This document shows positions 51,801-60,800 of a stretch of 64,000 nt of DNA, piece after piece. Below the pieces are notes generated by a model, which worked only from the letters and a program-made list of their open reading frames with translations, did no database searches and had not been told where the DNA came from. The stretch's first letter is position 1. The number at the start of each line of letters is the position of its first letter. Source of the stretch: Lutraria lutraria (taxonomy: Eukaryota > Mollusca > Bivalvia > Venerida > Mactridae); contig OZ026835.1 in the NCBI GenBank assembly GCA_964023205.1, positions 11,862,414 to 11,926,413 on the forward strand, in the 5' to 3' direction. A program made the translations under genes and the position numbers.

Positions 51801-54800
51801 ACAGGCCTGGGTCGAAGGTTTATTATAAAACTTGATGCCAGTCAGATCTCCAAGCTCAATTTCCGAATTTAAGTTCTAGGTTGATTATCATACTATGACA
51901 ATATTAATATGCATAAATATGTCCGCAAAATCTATCTGAACGTGTATACAAACATTTATAAAATTGGTCTATATTATCTGCCAAAATACTTGATTCTGGC
52001 AGAATTCTTATGTATTGGTATTTGTCTGTTCAAATTAAGAACATCTGTAAACAAAGCATAAAACAATATAATATTCTTGTATATGAAATATCTATTAATA
52101 TACATAATTTATATTTGGTACTTAGTTATGACTTTTTAAGACATTGAGATAATTTTCAGTACAACAAAAGTATTACTAACATTCAAGTTCCTAATAATGT
52201 TCAGCTCATCATTATCAAGTATTTTATATGCACCAGGTTTGACTCTGTTCTGTCATGTTTGTTTGTGGGCTGACTACAAATTACCAATTTTATTATCTTA
52301 AGCTATTTTATCTCTCTTTTTTAAATCCATTATAAATTTCTGACATGTGATGGGTGACTTTTTTGTCAGCTCTGTATTTGAAATATTTTTTTATTGAATT
52401 TTGATGTATTGTGTTGATTTTTTTTTTTGTCAATTACAATCTATTTGTAATTTTCAAGAGGATGGTTTTAGAATGTCTGTGTTAATCTCTTCACAATTTT
52501 CTGTCTGTTTTCTTATTGGAAAACAAAATAATCATACTGTGATTGTTTTATTTTGTCTCAAATACAGTCAAACCTGTAAATAAAGGTCACCTTTGAGAAA
52601 GACAAACTTTATTGACAAACGGCCTTCTGAAATCTGTTTGATCTAAATATTGGATAAAGGGTGTCAGAAGAATAGCTTTAGTTTACAGGGTGGCCTATGT
52701 TTGGAAGTAGCTGCAAACTCAGGTTTGACAGTAATTGAAAAGTAGAAACCTTTTGAATTTATTGTTCTGTAGTCTACAGTTTTTGTTATGTTTCTCTTCT
52801 GTAGCAACAATTCATAGTTCTACATTGTTGTCATAGTAACACTATATATTACATTTGAACTGTTTATTTTCAGTTGCTGTATCCATGTGTTATCAGTCAG
52901 GTACTTCATTCATTAAGGAAATCCCCAGCTGTATTAAATACCACCTTATGGCTTGAATGGTCAGACACACATAAATTAGACATGGATGTCGATGTTAACT
53001 CCACAGTAAAGGTAAATCAGAATTTTTCTGGTCACTATTTTCCTTCATACCAGTTGTACAAACTTTGGGGTATGGTTATATTTGGTTAGGTGATTTTATA
53101 AAATCAATTAAATCTGACCAGAAATAATTTCCTATTTAATCTAATCCAAGTGTCAGATATTTATAAGGAAGCTGGTAAGACCCTCAGTTTGTTTGATTTT
53201 CAAAGTCATCTAGCGTTTGGTGCAGTAACGGCAACCATCTTGTTTAAAATTCTTGTTAACATTTAGTTAACTTCTTAACCTTATCTAGAATTTAATCCTG
53301 TGGTTGAATTTAACCAATATTTATATAATTGTGTACATTAGTACCAAAGATGATTGCTGTTTAAGTAACCTGTGCTACTATAATTATGTCATTAGCTCTT
53401 CAAGTTGGAGTAAAAAAGATTCATAAGAAGACACTTTCTTTCCATTTGACTAGGGCTGTCAATGTTTCAATGATATTAATGTACTTCACACATGTTGATA
53501 TTAAATATTTTGTATTCATGACTTTTTTTCAGCAATTTGTTCATCAGTCTGTTCTCTCCTATGTGATGTGTTCATTGTTGTCAAGGGCAGATAACTCAGT
53601 TACCTTGACAACTCCCTCCAATGTGAAGATCAGTGCTCCATTGAAGAGTTACATGAAGGAGATAACAAAGTTATGCTATTTATCCAGAAATATTTGGTCT
53701 CATGTTGGAATCATCAGCAATTCTTCAAGACAGCCATTGTAAGTTTGATTAGAAAAAGACAAACTGATATTGCTTTTATTTTGCTAAACAACAACTATTG
53801 CATTGTTCAATACATCTACATTAACATTTTAACATTTTGGCACACACAAAATGAATTTCATTATATTCAATGTACAGTCAAACCTCTGCTAGTGGCTACC
53901 TGTAAATAAATGCCACCCTGGGAATAAAGGCCATTCTTTTCAAAACAGTCGTTGATTATTTGTAACTAAACGATTTCTGAATATAGGTCACTTGTCAATA
54001 AATGCCAGATTTAACTTTCCTAAGGATGGCCTTTGCTCACAGGTTTGAAATACATTTTAATTTTGTTCTAACATTTTCATCGTTCTATGGCAATATTCCT
54101 TACAACATATTTCATTATATGTTTAATTTTTAAAGTACCAGTATGAAATACTAAGATCCTGTGATTTCTTTTTCAGGTCTTTGGACAGAGAATGTTTTTA
54201 CAAGTCTTTAGTTCATTCATTAATGTCATGTTTACCATTTGTGGATCATGAAATGGTACAAGATATTCAAGACAGCATAGAAGCAGTCTCCACTCTTAAA
54301 CTAGAAGATTCTGACATTGACAGTGTATTTAACAAACTAAAACATCATTGTTCTGTGATGGATGCTGATACCATGGCATTATTACAGGTAGTTGGTAACA
54401 ATGTTCCAGATAATTCAAGTAATGACCTTGGTGACCTTGGTGTTGCTTGGATACGACTTGGACAGTTCTGTATGAATCTGATAGCACCACAAGGACCTGT
54501 GGATCCAGTAGAGAAAATCTCCATCAAGTTACAGCTTTTGAAAGATGAGGTAGGTTTGTTTATATGCATTCATCTTTATGTGTACATAGGCAGAGAAAGT
54601 TTATTATCTTATATTGACCATGACCTTGACCTTCAGGTGCCTAAATTACTAGTAATTAATACAATAACAGAAAGATAGCAGAACACAAGGCTTTACATGA
54701 AACATTTCTCAACGCTGACCTCCCAAAAACATTAAAACTCATAACCTCTCTACCAGAGAGATAGCAAAGCACATTAACATAACATTTAACACTGTTCAAA

Positions 54801-57800
54801 TCACATATGATTTCTTATATTGATCTAGATGTAAGCAACTGGATTTGCACTCACTTAAAGTAATGCCATGACCTGTTTTCTGTATAAGTTGTTGGATACT
54901 GCTAACTTTATTACAAGTATATCCTACGTCTGCTATGTTTGTTTTTCAGCTACATGATGTAGAATCAGAACTGGAAGTGATATGTACTCATCATAGACTG
55001 GTAACAGGACAAGATCTTCTTGAGATGTCACCCAGACTGGTTCACCCTCATGTAACATCCCTCAGAAACCAGTCTGATGTAATAGTGACAAAAATAAAAG
55101 AGTTGGAAGTACAAGTCGCATACCGTCCTTCGCCTTCTCAGGTATGTTTTTTAGCTCACCTGATTTAATTAGGTGATCTTTTAGGATCGATGAATGTCCA
55201 GCGCCCGGCCACAGTTAGTTTGTTTACACTCTATCATCCACAGCTCTTAACTTATCTTCATCAAAATTTGTCACAATGTATATGGCCACAATATCTCTGC
55301 CAAGTTCGATTATGGGTGAAATCGGACATGGACTTCTAGAGTTATGTGCCCTTGACTTAGAAAATTTGCTATACACTCTAGCGCCTTCATTTCTTCACCA
55401 TTCCTAATCATATTTACAGTGAATGTATAGGACCTAAAGGTCTAGTATAAGATCGATTATGGGCTAAATCGGACCTGAACTGCCAGAGTTATGTGCCCTT
55501 GATGTAGAAAATTTGCTATATTTCTGCTTGTTTACACCGTGGAATCTTCATTTCTTCACCAATCCTAAACATATTTACAGTGAATGTGTATGACCTAAAG
55601 GTCTTTGATGAGATTGATTATTGGCAAATTTGAAGTGGTACTTGCAGAGTTATGGGCCCTTGACATATAAAAATTGCTATATTTCAGTTTGTTTACACTA
55701 TAGCACCTTCATTTCTTCACCAATCATGATCATATTTACACAGAATGTCATTCATGAAAATTAAGAGTATGTTTGATCAAAATCTATATGTAGAAACAGG
55801 TTATCCGAGATGAAAAACTATATTACCTGGTCATTAATTATAGTGTAGTAGATGTTCTCAGGTGAGCCATCTAGGGCAATCTTGGCCCTCATGCTTTTAT
55901 TGTAAATTATTATTGGCAGGCTTTTACCATTGAGTTAATATTCACATACAGGAATGATATAACCTGTAAGATTTTCATGAATCATAATTACTTCAAATCA
56001 TTCTGTTAATGTTTATCTGACAAACATCTCTCAATTGTTCTGCTCCTGCTATTTCTTACGTTTTATGTTTTATTTCAGTACACACAACTTGTCACAGACA
56101 TAAGTAACTTTATGAACAGTGTAGTTTCCATAGAAAACGTGAATGGACTTGTAAAAAAGTTACAAAAGCTGTCCCATAAGCCATCAGGCAATATGGCTGT
56201 CTTACAGGAAGTAGAATTATGGGAAAAGTCAGTGGATAGGTTTATAATGATGATTGATGCAGAGTACCCTTGTTACAGGGATGTTACAGCCCCTTTCTTA
56301 TCTTCTTTACATCAGGTATGTTCTTTAATTAGTTTTTGTATCTGAACATGTTCTGTTCTATACCCTCGACATCAAATGATGCAGGGGCATACAGTGATTA
56401 AAATTGCCTTGTCGATGTTAAGCTTAGCTGCAATCGGGTGCATAATTATGTTTTTATTGAATGCAGCATCTCGTTCTTTGGATTATGGTGTTAAATTTTA
56501 AAAACTTAATGTGGAGGAACTATCGCATCTTTTTGTTTATGAGAAAAAGTTCGGAATATTGAGATGACCCCGCCCGTTGAAGCGTGATTTCGACACGTTT
56601 TCATTATGTTCCTGTTCGAAACGAATTTACTGTGGCAGAAAACTGTCAAAATCGGAACAGGCTGATTTTAATTGTTTACCGGAGACAAGCTTTGCAAATG
56701 ATAGCTAAATAGACAAGGGAAATAAATCTTTTGTAAAGTTAATCTAAAAAACAATACGGTTCCGTACTTTTCCCGGACTACTTAGCACAAAATGGCGCCG
56801 ATATTTATCATTTTCTCGTCATTATTTTTTGGTCATATATCTTTGCTAAAAGTCTCATACGCACGTGTGACCTTTACACAAATGATTACGGTACAGTAAA
56901 CAATTACAAAATACACATAACTTTTGTAGTCAAAATTTTAAACGCTTACTATTTTATATGCTAATTATAATTTAGATTTTCACAGTTTTCTGGCCAAATG
57001 ATTTCTTTTTAACAATGACACGTGTCAAAGTGGTAGACAAATAAAATCAGTTAAGTATCGAATAAATTGTATAGGTGTGAAAGCGTACAGTCACTTCGAA
57101 CTTTCGCATCTTATTGTAGTGTAAAAACGTATCTGGGGACTTCAAATTTCGTACTATCGCATCAAATCTATATTGAAAATAGAAGGAAATTCGCCGGGAC
57201 TGACGAACGATTTCGAACTATCGCTTTTTTCGAACTATCACATTTCGGACTATCGCGTTTCAACTGTATATGGCATTTCTATGTAATATTTTTGTTTTCT
57301 TTACAGTTAGTACATGGCATGATTGTGTTATATCACAATGTTAGACAGAACACTAGACTAGTTAGTGTGGTCAAGCCAAGAGACATACAGGTTTGTTCTG
57401 TAGCTATATAATTATCCACTGAGCCCTTGAGAACAATCTCCAAGCTCAAATCTCAATTTGGTTCTCAAAGTATTATGGTTGAACGAATACAACACCCTAT
57501 GTGAGCTGCAAATATTGTTCATTGTTTAAAGGTTGTTGCTCTACAGAGGTAAATTTATAGTAAAAATCAGCTTAGGGAAATTTTGAAGGCATTGCTATAG
57601 AGAGGTTGTTGCTCTACAGTGGTTAAATTTATAGTAAATATTAGCTTAGGGAAATTCTGAAGGTGTTGCTATAGAGAGATTGTTACTCTACAGTGGGCCG
57701 CTCAGGAGGGGTTTTACTGTACTTACAAAGTTAGTTGATGTATTCATATTATCAAGGTTATAATTTTCAGACCACAAGGGAAAGTCTACAAAGACTCACA

Positions 57801-60800
57801 ATCCAAGTTGGCAAGTTTCCAACCATATCCAAACAACAACCTTCATGCTACAGTCTAGCTCTGACCTTGACCTCTGATTCAAATCTGACTTTGTTGAAAT
57901 CTGTCCTGACAAATAAAAGCGGAGAAGGGCTGGACTGTTCACAGATAGCTTCAGATAGGTTAGTGGGATATTTCATACAATGTTAGAAAAAAATGATGTA
58001 ATGACTATCTTAATGAACAGTAAATTGGCTCTTTCATATGACATTTAAATCTTGCTTGAAGAAAAGATTTTGGATGTAAAAAAGTGCATCATATACATGG
58101 GCGTTTACGGTATAAAATTGAAATTTGAATTTTTACAAATAATTGTTTTCAGATTCCAGAAATCATTATTTCATCTTTCATGCTGTAGGTTTTTTTTAAA
58201 TCCAAGAATTGAATTATTTAGTATTTATTGATTTCACTTCAGTGTTCTTACAAGCAGTCTGTTACATCTTCAAAATGCAGCCAATGTTAGAAAGGAAATG
58301 ACTCCTGACTTTGTAATGACCTTGACTAAGATTCTGGAAATGTATGTGTCATCATGGCAACAAGCTGAAGAAGAGAGAAAACAGCGTGAAGAAGAAGAAG
58401 CAAGTTTATATCGTTACAAGTCACAAGTGCACGGAGACGAGAGAAGTGAGGAAGAACAACTTGAAGCTGAATTCATTAAAAACTTCCCACAATTCACTGG
58501 GGTATGGTCTAAATTATTATCATTTCATGTTTTTGTTGGTTGTAAAGAAAAAATGCAGTATGAATATTTATGATACAGATTAAAGTGTCAATCACTTTCT
58601 TCAGAATATGTACAGTCAAAATTATAATTGCTGCCACTTTCAAATGAAGGCCACCTTGTGATAAAGGTCATTCTTTTAAAAACTGACTTAACTGATTTGG
58701 TCTTGAACTTACTAATAATACCCCTTTTTCATGAAAAGGGGGTATATTGCTTTGCACGTGTTGGTCAGTTGGTCAGTCTGTCCGAAAGCAAACATTGCCA
58801 GGGCAGTAACTGGAGAATGATTTGGCCTAAGCTCCTCAGATTTCATTGGGAGGTTGGTCATCACATGTAGATGACCCTTATCGATTTTGAGGTAGGTAGG
58901 TCAAGGTCATTCTGTCCAGACTATCCAGTTGGCCTTTAGGGGGCTTCCATGTTTCACAAACACTTCTTGTTATTACTTTCCTTGGAGTATGTTTTAAATG
59001 GAGTGTTTTGATATTCTTTATCTTTTATATTGTGGATATCAACTTTGTGCAGAGTTTATGTAAAAAATAATTTTTCTATGTTTTTTTACAAATGTATGTT
59101 GACAACGTTTTGTTAAAGTTCAGTCTAGCTGAAGGGGTAATTGTGTTTTTAGCTCACCAGAGCACAAAGTGCTTATGGTGAGCTATTGTTTTAACAAATT
59201 TACTGAATAAAGTCTTTGATTATCTCTGGTCATTTTCAAGTCTGACAAGTATTATTTGATATTTTCAGGATTATGCTGATATTGTCACCCCAACATCACT
59301 GGAAGATTCCACAGTTGTTCAGTCACAGGATGAAGATAAAGATGAAACAGATATGACTTCATTAAATGTTTCAAGCACCCAGATGACACAGATTTGTAGA
59401 ATCCATCAACAACTTTACAAGCATCTGGTTCACACAGATTGGTACCAGCCAGATGTTGTCAAGTCATTACAGTTATATGATTGGGTTAAACCAGTTTTAT
59501 CCAGTTACACTGCTTGTTCTTTACTGTGCAAACAATGGGCTGAAGTTCTCAGTAAGTTTACATTACTATATTATAATTAGGCCCCATTTTGAAGAAAAAG
59601 GGGCATATTGCTTTGTACATGCTGGTCGATCAATCCGTCCGTCCGTCCATCCATCTGTGACCATACCTTGTCCGGGCAAACACTAGAGAACTTTTTGGCC
59701 TGAGCTCCTCAGATTTGGTTAAGAGGTTGATTTCACAAACACTTCTTGCTTTTATATACATTTCCATGAAACTTCATTGTATCAGACCATTTTGGCATGT
59801 ACATTTGTCAATGCAACACGGTAGAGCAGAAAAATCACCATTGTAACCTCCTCAATATTAATATGTACACCTCACAATCACAACCATGCTGTTATTTTCT
59901 GACCAGTTTGTCTTATGGTCCAGTTTGATAATGGGACCATTCACCTCAATATTAAATCTGAATATTGATTGAGGTTTACTTAAGTTACATTAAACACCAT
60001 GTTACTGTGATAAGATCAAATTATTGTTTGTGCTGGTTCATCACTAGTGCAGTATAACATAAGTAGCCTCCATGGTAATGGTCTCTGACTAGTAAGCACT
60101 TGCTCCTCATCGCCGTGAGTTTGAATTCTACCTGTGGCCAAATATCATGTGATACGGAAATATGCCCCACAATGAAAGAGTTATCATGTGGACATTTGCC
60201 CCCTAAAAAAACATATGTTACATTGGTTAAAAAATACTTGAAAAATAAGGATGGGGAGGAGGCAAAAGTCCTATCTACCATTTCTACTGGGAAATGTTCA
60301 CATGACCATTTTTTCATTGTGGGGCAAATGTCCTCACTCAATATCACATGTGAATATGCTGTCTGGCTAGCTTACAGAAGGGCAGGGCTTCCTGTAATAT
60401 TAAAGCTGCAGTCGCCATATCACCCTGTCTGTTGTTGTGACATAAAACCCTATTGAAAAACATATATATAACATCAATATTCTACATTGCTGTCTAGGTG
60501 TGAGATTTGTTTAGAATATAACCTGTAGAAATGATTGGTTATTTGTGATTACATAAGGTTTGATGATATGTTGTTTTAATAGGTAGCAATGTTGACAGTA
60601 AGATATTTGGAGGGCATCTTGTTACGTCTGCTGTACAGCAATTCTATATTCTCCATTCTTCACAACAGGTAAATCAATAACTGAGTTATATTTGAACACA
60701 AAAGTTGTTATTTTTGTAAGAAGTTTTGCAATTTGGCAGATGACAATGAATTTGATTGAAATTAGTTTATTAAATGTTATTCACTCCGCATTCATGATTA

